Below, one piece after another: positions 1 through 12,700 of a stretch of DNA of 64,000 nucleotides. Location: assembly GCA_000328365.1 (NCBI GenBank), contig KB309148.1, forward strand, positions 28,936-92,935, written 5' to 3'. Made by a program: the position numbers and the translations under genes. Origin of the DNA: Capitella teleta. Its lineage: Eukaryota; Annelida; Polychaeta; Capitellidae. Under the pieces are notes generated by a model that did not search any database, had not been told where the DNA came from, and was given only the letters and a program-made list of their open reading frames with translations. Each line of letters starts with the position of its first letter. Positions within the stretch are counted from its first letter, which is position 1.

Positions 1-1221
1 AGGCGTGACGTCAGCAGCTGTGATGAAACACCGAGTTCCCCATCTGTTACAATGGGCCTCGTCATATCAGCGTGTCCTGCGACTAAACCCTTGGATATTT
101 TTTTATTTTCTTTTCGGAAATAGATAGAATAATCATTTTGCCACCAGTCAGGCGCGAAAAAAAAATATTTTTCGCTATTTTTCTTATTTTAACAAGCGAT
201 TTTCTAGGACACCTACCATGTTTCTCATCCTGAAACAGTAAAAAGGTCAGCCAGAGTGCACCACGCATGCGCTTTCGTTTCGTAAACAACAAAGATGTCC
301 TTTTATGGCGAAGATGCTCTGCTCTGATTGGCTGAAATCGATAGCTTCACGAGGGGAACGGAACCAATCAGCCATCAGCCAAACCAAGCCATCAGCTGAC
401 GTTTGCCTCCTATACTTCGCAATGGAAGCCATTCTCCCATAGGCGCAATGCTAACCCCGATATTCGGAATGCATTATTTCCTTACGCTTGCATCCAGGCA
501 GGGTGTTTTTGGCACGGAATGCTATCAATTGGTGCTATGAGTCAATGGAACATTACTTAAAATTTAGTTCCCCATCCCTTTAAGTTAATCTACACGCGAA
601 AATGAATGGAGAAAAAGCTCCAATTAAGGTGTACTTGCTTCAGCTGATAACTAATGAGTGAGGGCGCTCTGTCTTAGTTATTTTCCTCGCAAAAATGGTC
701 ATTACGCCAGCCTCAAACCCACACAAACTAATCTCAATGTATTATGCAATACAACTGCGGTGTATGGAACGCTTTCCATTTGAATCATAAAATACGCAAA
801 TCATATAAATTTGTCAAACGCATTAACATTTGACTATAAAAATCAGATTAACCTAAGAGAAGGGAAATAAAATGAGATTTGGTACAATTGCCTTAATTTC
901 CTTGCCTGTCCCTTAACTGGAATTGTAGGGATGAGGAGGTGAGCTGTGTTTCACCACTGACCAAACGACCCTCCATCCCTTCCGGTCAGCTGCTGTGCCT
1001 CTTTCCATCTCCGCCCAGTTCATTTTTGAATGTTGTCTGCACATCTCCTCTGATCAGCCTTCCTTTCCTTCTTCTCATTCAACAATTCCTTGTCGGATTG
1101 TTCTTGTGAGATCTTTTGATCTTGTAATATAGCCGAACCATTTAAATTTGTCTTTCTTACTATTGTAAGGAGCTCGTTATGATCGCATTCGAAATTTTAC
1201 GAACTATGATCAGTAGAATAT
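1..1221. other. Intergenic stretch left of the LTR element
   Basis: No gene is recognised. Two short open frames on the minus strand (83-292 and 247-432) show no family motif and no supporting splice sites. The DNA is AT-rich in 550-900 and more mixed in 900-1150. It forms the left flank of the retrotransposon; no target-site duplication could be recognised with confidence. Confidence 0.6.
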
Positions 1222-1346
1222 GACTTATATGCAGAATGCGAATGAACTGCTTAAGAGAGGAAATTATAAATACATGTAGAACGCAACGAGCAAATGATGA
1301 ATAGAATGCAATGGCAAAGCAGTGATGCATGATTACAATAAATAGT
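1222..1346 (-). repeat. 3' LTR of the Gypsy-type element
   Basis: This 125-bp segment is nearly identical to 5319-5437. Because the element reads on the minus strand this is its 3' LTR. The match stops abruptly at both edges. It contains an AATAAA hexamer on the plus strand, near its inner edge. Confidence 0.7.
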
Positions 1347-2139
1347 GCCTGTTTCCTTCATCAAAAGCTACACGCAATAACGAACCAAGGACGAGTCCCG
1401 ATCTTGTGGTGATACCAGGGAGGCTGCTAGATGGAGACTGTGTGGTCGCGTCTGACTGATCGTTGAGGTCAGGGCTGGTGGCTGGTGACAGATTCTCGTT
1501 GGACAAGTCAGGGGAAACGGTGGTACGAGCAGACGGTCTCTCAGCTGCTGACGATGCCACTCATCGCGGGCGGATGTCTTACTGGTTACGTCTTACTAAT
1601 CGATCGCTGTTGTCTTCCTTCACCCACCAGGAGGGTGGAGAGTCAACAGGACGCATTACTGTCCCTTGGTGCCATTTTCTGGTGATAGGATGCTGCACCC
1701 ATACTGGTTGATCAGTAGCAAGTGACGTCTGCTTGTAGGTTGCTTCAGATGGGCAGCTCTCTTCTCACTGAGGAGGGTCATCTGCTCGGTGTTGAGGGTA
1801 GAGTGGGAACGTAGTGGGCCTAGACGGGAATTTATTCTTCTTCCGAACATCAATTGAGCTGATCCTGGTAGAGTGTCCGTGATGGGCGTGTCATAATAGG
1901 CGATCAGACCGAGAGTGAAATCTGCTTCGTTCTTGCATTTGTCCATGAGCTGGCCCAGTGTTCGGTTGGCTCTCTCTACCCGACCGTTACTCTCATGGTA
2001 GTGCGGACTGCTGGTGATGTGCTCTATCTCCATCAGTTTGCAGAAGTCAGCAAAGGCTCCAGAAGAGAAGCACGGTCCGTTGTCGGTTAACAGACTCAGC
2101 CAACCCAAATTTCTGGAAGTTTCTCTCGAGTACTGCAAT

Positions 2140-2345
2140 GACAGCAGTAGTTGTTTGTGAAGAGAGCAGTAGTTGTTTGTGAAGAGAGCCAGTAGTTGTT
2201 TGTGAAGAGAGCAGTAGTTGTTTGTGAAGAGAGCAGTAGTTGTTTGTGAAGAGAGCAGTAGTTGTTTGTGAAGAGAGCAGTAGTTGTTTGTGAAGAGAGC
2301 AGTAGTTGTTTGTGAAGAGAGCAGTAGTTGTTTGTGAAGATAACC
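2140..2345. repeat. 22-bp tandem repeat inside the integrase region of the LTR element
   Basis: About nine head-to-tail copies of a 22-bp unit containing AGTAGTTGTTTGTGA. Because 22 is not a multiple of three, translation gives a 22-residue pattern cycling through three frames. It lies within the integrase part of the fossil element and presumably arose by replication slippage after or around insertion. Confidence 0.85.
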
Positions 2346-5318
2346 GATCGACCATGATGTAACCTGAGTAAAAGTCAATGGCTACCAGGAAGCTGTGACC
2401 TTTCCTCTCTTTGATGTCGGCAGCAACAATCTGCATTGGCCTGGACGCCTGTAGCTGCCGCTCGGGTGTTCTTGGCTGTGTCCCGGCATTTGTTTGGCAT
2501 TCTTTGCATGATTCGATAGCCCCTGTAATATCACTTTGGATGCCGGGCCAGTATACGGTCTGACGAGCACGTTGGAGAGTTGAGGTGAGTCCTTGGTGCG
2601 CGTCGTGGAGTCGCTGGAGAGTGTCATCACGAAGGGTTGCGGAGATGACTACACGCTGACCTTTGATAACGAGGCCGTCGATGATCCCAAGCTCATCACG
2701 CATTGGCCAGTTTCTCGGAGTGATAGCGGTATGTCTTGCATACTGCACGGCCAACCTCGAATGATAAGGTCCAATAGTATGCCGAGATCCGGGTCGTTCT
2801 TGGTCGCTTCTTGTAACGTTTGCAGTCGGTTTGGCCGAATGTGCAAGACTTGAGCGATGCTGACGTCCAGTCCCGGAACGGCTGGCGCTGGATCTCTCCT
2901 GGGATCAATCAGCCTTGAAAGCGTGTCTGAAACTAGCACTCTATTAGCTCCAACATATCGAATGTCAACATCATACGTTCTCAGCATCAGCAGCATGCGC
3001 TGCAGGCGAGGAGGAGCCTGAGAGATTGGCCTTTTGATGATCGCAGCCAGGGAGTTGTGGTCAGTATGCACTGTCACCTTGTTTCCTAATGTGTACACAT
3101 AGAGTCGCTCACAGGCAAAAACGACTGCTAGAAGCTCTCTCTCTCGATGCTTGAGTAGTCTGCTTCTGCTGGTGTCAAGGCTTTGCTGAGGAAACGCACG
3201 GGCTTTCCATCTTGGATGAGCACAGCTCAGAGTCCTTTCAATGACGCATCTGTCTCAATGGTGATGGCTTTTGTCGGATCGTAGTGTACCAGCGTGATGT
3301 CTCTTGCATGATCCTCTTGAGGGCGCTGAATTCTTGCTGCATGTCGGGAGTCCATATGAAGTGCACACCTTTCTTCAGAAGGCCACGCATGGCGTTTGTG
3401 TGCTGGGAGAGATTCGGAATGAAAGTAGACAGGAAGTTGACCGTGCCCAGCAGGCTCTGGAGCTCTTGTTTGTCCTTTGGGGCGACAAGGGAGACTATTG
3501 CTTCCACTTTCTTGGAATCTGGCTTTACACCGCAAGGCGTTATGATGCGTCCAAAGTACTCAATGGAGCTCTTCTTGATGGTGCATTTATCAGGGTAAAA
3601 CTTGATCCCAGCCTTCTTGGCTGCCTCAACTGTTTCCAGCAGATGGAGGTCATGGCGTTCCTCTGACGAACCCTGCACCTTGACATCGTCTGCACAAGGA
3701 AATGTGCCTGGAATTCCCGGAAAGGCTTGATCCATTCTCTGGCAGAATATTTCTGATGAAACTGACAATTCAAAAGGGAACCGCTGGAAACAATACTTTT
3801 TGAAGGGTGTGTTGAAAGCAGTGAGGAGCTGACTCACTGGCCCCAACTTCTGCGTCCAATATCCACTCTTTGCATCCAAAGTGGAGAAGACTGTTCCCTG
3901 ACGGAAGCTATGCTGAACATCTTCCCAGGAGGCAGTATGATGTACGGACCGGATGAGGTATTTGTTCAGATTTCGCGGGTCGAGACAAACCCGTAGGTTG
4001 CCGTTTTTCTTGATGACGGTAACTAGGTTATGAACCCAGTCTGTTGTTTCAGGGCAGGGTCGGATGATGCCTTCTTGCTCCATTTTGTCAAGCTCATCTT
4101 TCAGCTTTGGGAGAATGCTCTGTGGGACCGCGCGAGGAGCCAACTGTACCAGTCTGGCATCTTCTGAAAGTGTCATATCCACTTCTCCATCAAAGAGTCC
4201 CACCGAGCGTCAAACATTGTAAGGAAGATCAACTTGAGGTCTTGTAGTGTATCACCGGTCTGCTTGCCCAAAGGGAGATGTTTCTTCCATTTTTGCTTTA
4301 TTGGCGCGTATTCCATGCTTGATTCCTCTGGGATGTGGCACTGCCTTCAAAATTCATGAAACCTGGCGCTGATAGCACGTCGCGCCATCGTGATGGGTTG
4401 AAATTTCTTGCAGAAAGGAAGTCCGAGAATTAGTTCACGGCCGTGCTTGGTGACGTAGAAGTCAGCGTCCTCTTCTCTGTTGTTGCAAGTAACTCGTGCA
4501 AGCACAGTGCCTTGGTTGCCTAGATTTGTACCAGATTGTCGGATTTCGATTGATGACAACATCGCCATAGGCACACAGGATGTCATTGCTCCAGTGTCTA
4601 CTTTGCCTTCTAGCTCGTAGCTACTGCCGGATGAGTGAAACGTCACCTGGGCCAGGACCTCTCTAGGATTGTTGAGCTGCATAGAGTCGTTATGTCTTTT
4701 CCCTTAGACATCATTTTCTGTTTACATGACTGGTTGGCACAGCCATGGATCAGCTTATCAGCGATTAGAAAATTTGTGCCGTTCGGGAATTGGGCTTGTT
4801 TGTATAGGTCACCGAGTCTTGCGAAGTACGTTGCGTGTTTTCAGTCGGTAGCTGCGCGATGCTGTAGAATTGCTCCCTTGCTTCCCTATATATATACAAC
4901 GTTTCGTGTGTGACACAACGGGACAGTTCCTCGAGGAGGGCGCTTGGTGTAGCAACATCTAGGTTGGGTTGCTCCCGTTGCCTGGCCTCAATCAGGGACT
5001 CTGCATGAGCACCTGCCCAAATGAAGATATGGTTTATCTTCACGGCGTTGATTTTGGACGCTAGGGGTCCTTGGATGATCCTCGTGACCTCATTCTGCCA
5101 TAGTTGAAACTGTGAGTATGCTTTGCTTGACCGCCAGTCCACCTTCGTTTGCGGCACGTAGAGGCAATTGTCCATGATTCGTTGATGGTCGTCGTAATTT
5201 TCAGGCAAATGGAATGCACAGACGACCCTCAGAACGCGTTGAAAGTCGGTGTCGCCATGTTCAAGTTGTGAAAGAAGAAGAGGTTCAATTCAAATGCTAA
5301 CGATTTAATTTCAGTGTA

Positions 5319-5437
5319 GACTTATATGCAGAATGCGAATGAACTGCTTAACAGAGGAAATTATAAATAGAATGCAATGAGCAAATGATGAATAGAATGC
5401 AATGGCAAAACAGTGATGCATGATTACAATAAATAGT
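5319..5437 (-). repeat. 5' LTR of the Gypsy-type element
   Basis: Near-identical partner of 1222-1346, about 9 bp shorter because of one indel. No convincing tRNA primer-binding site was recognised immediately downstream on the element strand. Confidence 0.7.
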
Positions 5438-5724
5438 ACATACTTCCAGCAATTTACTCGTGTATACACATATCGTTGACAGCTTCCTTTACATTGGATA
5501 TTGGATACTTTTGGTCAGTACAGCAATCAATTTATGAGAAACAAATTGATGGTCATGAAATTAAAAGGAAAGATAATCGATGCAGCCATTTGACTATCAA
5601 TGATATAGTAATTACGGAGCCATCGTAACATGAAAACTAACAAACCATGAAGAGAAAACACCATAGAAATGACCAAAATAAGTATGGAAAGATGTATATT
5701 AAACTTAAAGAGGACCTGTGTTTG

Positions 5725-5925
5725 TTGTTTTGAACTAGAAACTGATGATAGAGGATGCATCCCACAAGGCAAATACACCTTTTGCTTGTTATTAAACAAT
5801 ACGCTTGCTGTGAGCTAATTCCTAGATACAAGAATTTGAGAGGTTTAAAATCTCGCTTTTTTTTTCGCGTTCGATTTCAGACTGTGGTGACGCGATAAAA
5901 GTAATTATTCTATATTTAACAATGG
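5725..5925. repeat. Dispersed repeat, copy 1 (relative at 30817-30953)
   Basis: Two blocks match 30817-30953: a block containing GATAGAGGATGCATCCCACA and a second block containing GTTCGATTT-AGAC. The distance between the blocks is longer here, so the other copy has an internal deletion or this one an insertion. Family unknown; probably a non-autonomous transposon. Confidence 0.55.
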
Positions 5926-6024
5926 GAGCCATCGAGTGAGCAGATCTTTCAGCAGTTCTCATAAAAAAAATCTCGCACTCATCTCGTTTCAAGCTATTCT
6001 GCCTGAGCAAGAAAGTCGTATTTT

Positions 6025-6088
6025 AATTTGTCTTGAATATTATTTCAATTTGTCTTGAATATTATTTCAATTTGTCTTGAATATTATC
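6025..6088. repeat. Tandem repeat, 3 x 22 bp
   Basis: Three nearly perfect consecutive copies of a unit that begins AATTTGTCTTGAATATTATT. No coding potential is associated with it. Confidence 0.85.
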
Positions 6089-6736
6089 CACAGTTGACCG
6101 AATTTTTTTTTAAAATTGGTCTCTCGTCACTCCAAAAGACCGGAAAGATCGATCTAAAAAGGTTCCGAGATGAACAGAGGTTCTCTATTAAGCAAATAGC
6201 CAAAATCAAGAATGAAGTAATAAGATAAAATATGAAGAAAACCAAGGAAAATACGAAATCAAAGACGAAAACACAAGAAGAAACAAAACTGGCAATAAAG
6301 TGACCAAAAAGTCAACGACTCATTCCACCAAATTCATCGTTCGTGGAGCTATAACTTCTTATCGTATGTCATGCATGCACTAGCCGCATCGTATCCCAAT
6401 TAAGACACGTTTACGACCGAACAAAGCAATGAAGCCGTTTGTAAATCCTCCATGCACCCTCAGCGATTGCTAAAGCACACTCTTGTGGCTGCCGGACCTC
6501 GCATTTGACAGCTCCAGTGCCATGACCAAATCTGCGAGCTTTATGCTGCACTGGTATATAGTGCCGCATGGCATTGGGAGTGCTGACATTTAGCTGCAAC
6601 GGAGTGCGTCTTCTCACAGCGTTGCTTGAGGTATACCCAAAGCGCTCAGACTGACGGCTGATTATGGCCCACAGCTGTGAAACTTCCTTGGAGATTATCA
6701 TTTGACTGTGTTCTTCAGGATAATCAAGCAATCAAC

Positions 6737-9700
6737 ATGATTAGCATTCTCGTCTTGTGTTTTGCAGGTAAGGTTCACGAGGTGGGCAGGGAATCATTTG
6801 AAATATAAAATACAGAAAATTGATCTAACGTTGTTTTGAAATTGGGTTGTGTAACACTGTTGAAATTAAATTTGTTATTGCCTTGGATGTTAATAGATTT
6901 TTCCCGTTTTTTGCTTTTTTCCTCTCCTTTCGGAGTTCGTGATGTTAATAGGTCTTCCCATTCTTTTTGCTTCCTTCTTTCGGAAGTTTTTTTTTTCTTT
7001 CAGAATTTTCATTAACAAAATTTCTGTGATAAATTGGCACAATTCCTTGGCATTTTTTTGCCTCATGAGATTTGTTTATCGTGAAATCTGGGCTACTAAA
7101 ACCAAAATATTTTCAATTCCATAAAATTAATGGAGCAGTTAAATTGCTCACCCCTTTTCAAAGGACTACAATTTGAACTGATCCATATCACATATGCACT
7201 GTAATTAAAACTTTGATACTTTTTTGATTCGTATAAAACGCATTTTCCAATATAGACTCCGTGCGTGACATGCAGCATGATAACGAACTAAAAGATGAAC
7301 ATGAAGGTTTTCTTAAAACATGGCCCAGCAAGTTGAACATCACGTTATTCTATTTTTATTGCATTCATAATATAATTGAGATAAAAATGGAATTGTATCA
7401 GACATTAGTCAAAAGACTTTGGTTGTCTTTAAATAACGTGAAGATAAAAGTTATAGAAGAATGGTTATGCAAATTGCCAAACTAATGAAGACAACATTTT
7501 GCACGCTAAGTGCAATATTGTCGTGTTATTCCGGATGGTTTGTTATGCAGATATAATATTATCCCTTTGTATGTTTAACTTGCAGTCATACTTAAATGTC
7601 GATTGTGTTGTTCAATTCCTTCCATCGGATATTATCAGTATAAATTTAGCCTCTGTCGTCCATTGAATGTATTCCCACAAGTTGTCACGCTTTATAAAAA
7701 GTAAAACTGCGTGGAGATGTAGGATATGTGTCGGGGCGATATTCAATATCCGTAAACACCTCACATTTATAGCCTTAAATTCAGACATACGTCATTTATA
7801 ATTCAATCACCTGTAAGCCTTGCTACTTATTTCCCATATTAACTCATTCGCACTATTGCAGCACCTATCCCCTATTGTAATTCTTATCACACGTTCTGCT
7901 CACAAATTCATCCAACCCGATAGGCTTCAATCCCCAACCGCCTTACATTCCACGGTGCTTCTTACAACATAAGACAGGCCTTCCATTGAGTTATGCTGCT
8001 TGCTTCGCATGATGATGTTATTGGCCTTGGGATATACTCTGCAATCACCCAGCTACAACTCTTCTGCACCTCACTGATATGATTACTGCCCAATTCTCCG
8101 TCGCAGTTTCCTTCATTACATGTGTCCTGATTGAAGACACATTCTTCTGTTCCACGAAATGTGAAATGAAAACATACCAGTAACAACTCTTGCTCGAGGA
8201 TCGACATTACAAGAACAGGGGAGGTTGTAATTCAGCTCATAGTGCATTGCCTTCAACGCAGCACGCAGGGTCTCATCAATCCTGTGGCCAATCGCTGCAA
8301 TAGCTTTCAACAGCTCCACATAAACCATAGTGTGTCCTAAACAGCGTAACATTTGCACAGCTTTATTGTTTTGTGATTTTATTGGCAGTTTTTACATCCA
8401 GGGGCTTCGATTTTTATGTCAATGATCAGCAAAGACTATTTTTTTCCGCAGTTCATTTTTTTATCAATAGAAACATCAAAAAATACATATATGTGTCATT
8501 ACAGGTACCTTGATGAACTACGCACTGGGCAACGAATGCAATTACACGGCATTAGCGCAATGCTGGGCACCATTAGCCGGACTCGTTGACCCTCACCAGT
8601 TGCTATTCCCCGTGTTTAATGATGGTGCTTTGGAGCAGTTTTGCAGGTGAAGATTTCCATTTCTTTTATGCCAAGAATAATCAACTACGAAGAAATGATC
8701 AGCCCTGAAATGAAGTGGCCATGACACAAATCATCTTAATAGCTTTGCCTTCCATTGTGAGACTTGGCTTAAATCCAACTAAACAAGGTCGTGCGTACTA
8801 TATATAATTATATGAAAGAATGACCGTGAGAGTGGATCTAGTTTTGCTGCCGACTTTGTATTCAAATTAATTGTTTGTCATAAAGGGTTGTTATGCCACG
8901 CCCCCCAGCCCCCCCCCCCCCCCCCGTATATAGGGAATTAGTCTTTTGACGTCAAACACCAAAAGAGAGTTTTTCCCTGAATTGGGGTAAATGAGAAGTA
9001 GGGTCCTGCTGTCGGGTAGCGATGCTTCGTGCAATATAAGCCAAAGAATTGTTCGCATCTAGTCCACTCGGAACGCCACGCCCATGTGATATAACCAAGC
9101 ACTAATCTTATGAACACTAGATGCAAGTGATGCACTCGACTTCAGTAATCAACGCTTCCTAATCAAAGCCCTGCAAATGCGATAATCACGGATAAGAATT
9201 TTGGCTTATTTGTTCTTCTAAACAAAATTGTGAGGCGCACGGTGACCCATTAGTGGTATATTAAGCATCACTTGATGACCATTTTGTTTGTACCTGGAAA
9301 TCCTAAGTTCTTCAACACATAATTGGTAGGCACACGGTGACCCATTTATGGTAATAAGCATCTCTGAATGACCATAATTATGATTATATAGGACACTTTT
9401 TACCTGGAAATCGTACGCTTAATCTTAATTCGTATATTATCTTACATCCGGAACAGAGTAGTTTGGTCAGAAAAAAAAACGATGAAATAATATATGATTG
9501 ATTATAAATACAAATTTAATGGCAAGCAAATTTGATTTAATAGAGTACCTATTGGCTATCGAGTCTGTTTGATTGCACTCCTATGCCGACTGTGGAGGTC
9601 GATTTGCAGAGTTCGAGACCCGATTGGCCGAAGAACGTTGTAATCGTGAAAAGTAATTGTGATTCATTATAATTACACATCTTCTGACGCTTTGTACTAC

Positions 9701-12700
9701 TGTATGATTGTAGGCAGTGTAAGAACCCTGTAAAAGTACCGACAAGAGCCGGAGAAACTCCGATCTCTGGATTCCAGCGTCCCTATGAGCCGAACGGTTT
9801 GGGTGGAGCTGCAAAATCCAATCATGTCTGACGTCGCCATATGATGCAAAATTAATAGCATGTAAAGAAAATTCGAAAAAAAACTCTATATTACCCTTTT
9901 CATCTTACACCTGAGATGGGGTAGAATTACCCCGCAACCGAAACATTCTAAATTACTTTTAATGTATCGTATTGAAAAATAGAAGAGAAATCGATATTGT
10001 AATTGTTTAGTAATTTTATAGTTCGCGATAATATCAGTGAATATGAAATGATCGCCATCTGCTTTGATCACGTAAGATAAACGTTGTTTTCTATATTGTG
10101 ACTGTAAAAGGACACATAGCAATTATCGTTATCTCATTTCCACAAGGTACAAACTCGAAAACGCGCGAGAAGTACGAAACAATATCGACTTAGAGATGTC
10201 GCTCTTTTGAGTTAGCAATGTTGTTTGCGTGGAAGCGAGTTAATAAATAAATTATTTCCTTAGTTATGCGAAGCAGATAGCTAAGTCGTGCGTAAGTGTT
10301 GTATCATAGCTAGATCTTAACTCTTAAGGGAATAAGATGGCAATATAATTATTTTCTACATGTCCTATCTTGGCCGCCGTAGATTTCAAAATTTATAGTC
10401 ATTATCAATGTTTAATTTAGTTATTTTTAAGTTGTCATACGACTGATGGGACATTGTAGCGTTGATAGCAACCAAGACAATGCTAATATTAAATTATGCA
10501 TTCAAGACGGTTTATTGTCTCATTTAAGCAGGCTGAGAATTTGAAGCGAGTAATGTAAGATAATATAATGATGTTAGTAAGGGCACTCTGTTTCAATAAC
10601 CTATTTCGATTGTTACCAACCGATGGGAGAAGTTTGAGGCCAGTGTGCCTTCTCGTGAGTTTAAAATCTAAATACATAAAATGCAGGTAAAAGCAAATGA
10701 GTATATGCATATCCCAATAGTGATCGCTCAAAGCAACCAGTGGCGCCATCCGCCAGTGAAAGACGAAGTGAGTGACGCCTGAACTAGAATATCTTCTCAT
10801 GTCTCTGAGCTCCACGTTTCCCTGATCGTTCTGCTTAAGAGGCAAACGTGATCATCCGCAGAAAATACTCTTCACTGCAAAATTAGAGAGAGATGGATCT
10901 CGGATACACACCGGAAGGTAGCTGATAATCATGTATCTTTCCTAATCCCTGCACAGATATCTGTTTACGCCTTGCCGGCATACTCTAATTAAGGGATTTA
11001 ATGCTTAGTGACTAAGCATAACATCATGGCTTCAGCCTCAGCTGTCAGCCTGAAACCTGCATGGATCACTGCTGTGCGGCGACACTTCTGCTCTGATTTC
11101 ACAAAATCGGTGGAGTTGGCCTTAATTCTTTGTCTCAAAGTTCTTTGGTGAATGTCGGTTTTCTTTGTTAGTTGGCGGGAAGAACGATTCTTATAATCCT
11201 TAAATAAATGAGTATCTGTTTACAGAGCTCTCTTCATAGCAATAATTATGGCATTTCCAATTCCAAGAAAAAAACACTGGCTGGAAAGTCATGATTCATG
11301 ATTTTTTTGTGCCTACAACCATCTTCCTCGTAATAAATGTAAGCTATCAAACATCGCACTAAACAAACAAAAGAAAACCACCCTCAGATTTTCTAGGGAG
11401 TTGATCACATATCTTATCAAGTTATCATAGCCAGTATGTGTAACTCCGGTGCCGCATTTCAGCTCATACGACCAAGCCCTCATCTGCAATCGTCCTTTGG
11501 AGCAGAACTGCCTCAACCAAGACAGACATCTCACTGAAGGTATACAATTAGCCGCCAGGTACCTCTGTGGAGAAGGCTTTGAAAGTAGGTCACTCTGACG
11601 CAATTTGTTTCTGCCGTCTACGCATAAATTTTTCACCCCCAGTCTACCGAGACACGCGCCACTGCTTTGCTAAAGCTGAGCTTCTGACTTCAGTGTCTGC
11701 ATGCAATGACAGCTACATGAATGCGATGTCATCACTTCCGCACAGAAGTGGATCGTTTCAGGAGAAGACAAAACTCGTTTGCAGGTAAGCAGATGCAGAA
11801 TGCAAACCTGGAATAACTGTTGCGCTTTAATATCCCCCCTCCCCTGGGTATGCATCAGCACGACTGAAAGCCATAAGACCATCGATGACAATTCTAGCGA
11901 AACAATTAGGGCGGCTGAGCCCTATTTGTTGTTTGCATCTTTGTTACCCATAATGCATCGCTATCGATCGCTTCACGAAGGAGATTGTTCTGATTGGTGT
12001 CTGATTGTTTAGCTGCAAAGCCACGAACGTGTAAATGCAGATTAAACGATGACACGCAACCCAATCGCGCACCTGTACACGGTAGACATTCCACAGGTAT
12101 GCTGCAACCAATTAGTTTGCAAAGGCAGTTATAATGAGCAACACATTCGGGACTTTGTCACAAAAGGTACACAAAAGAGTTCCAATTAGAACGCCATAAA
12201 GCAGACTTGATTTGAAACCCTGATTCCACCTTACACATAAAGGCTGCAATGTGCATTTGACGTGAACCCTGCGCACCTGCGTGGCATCAATGGGAAAAAT
12301 ATTAAAACAAAGCAGCTATTGAAACTGACGTATAATCAATATTCATATAACAACCTTATGCGCCCTTAATGTCCTTAGATTTCAAATATCAGTTGCATGC
12401 ATTCTATCAAAAGTGAGACATGAAATGTGATTTTCTGAATTAAGTAATGCTCCATTACGTTTTACATTTAAAAAAATGCATGTATAGTAATGTGCTAAGT
12501 GCAATATTATAAAGAGGGTCATACTTATGTTTGATAGAATTCTGTAAGGGGCGGTTGCATGCAATCTAATTTTGTGTCACTATAAAGTATTTCATTGTGG
12601 ATGAGGATGTATTTAACGCACATGTATTAATTTTAATATGATAATGTATTACTATATCCCCTATTCTCTTTATCTCTTTCCTATGCAAGTTTATAATATA

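Larger units (their letters stand above)
1222..5437 (-). mobile_element. Gypsy-type (Ty3-like) LTR retrotransposon fossil
   Basis: The element reads on the minus strand and keeps the gene order gag - protease - reverse transcriptase - RNase H - integrase. A gag-like frame lies at about 4765-5208, a retropepsin-like region with a DTGA-type motif at 4347-4682, reverse transcriptase at about 3238-4203, RNase H at about 2649-3235 and integrase (zinc-binding and core) at about 1656-2754. Short direct repeats of roughly 120-125 bp bound it (1222-1346 and 5319-5437) and differ at only about four bases plus one small indel, so the insertion looks fairly recent. A purine-rich tract on the element strand at about 1347-1362 abuts the inner edge of the left repeat, as expected for a polypurine tract. 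Reading frames are interrupted at roughly half a dozen places, so the copy is broken. Short LTRs and this gene order fit the Mag-like branch of Gypsy elements (inference). Confidence 0.85.
5438..6736. other. Intergenic stretch with dispersed and tandem repeats
   Basis: No gene is supported on the plus strand. A minus-strand open frame at 6411-6731 encodes 100-odd residues with two cysteines but has no recognised motif. The stretch holds one copy of a dispersed repeat (about 5725-5925) and a three-unit 22-bp tandem repeat (about 6025-6088). Confidence 0.5.

Noticed and set aside
8128-8158. 31-bp intron joining the two minus-strand exon candidates
   Set aside because: It restores frame but is shorter than spliceosomal introns normally are; kept only as a hint, with low confidence.
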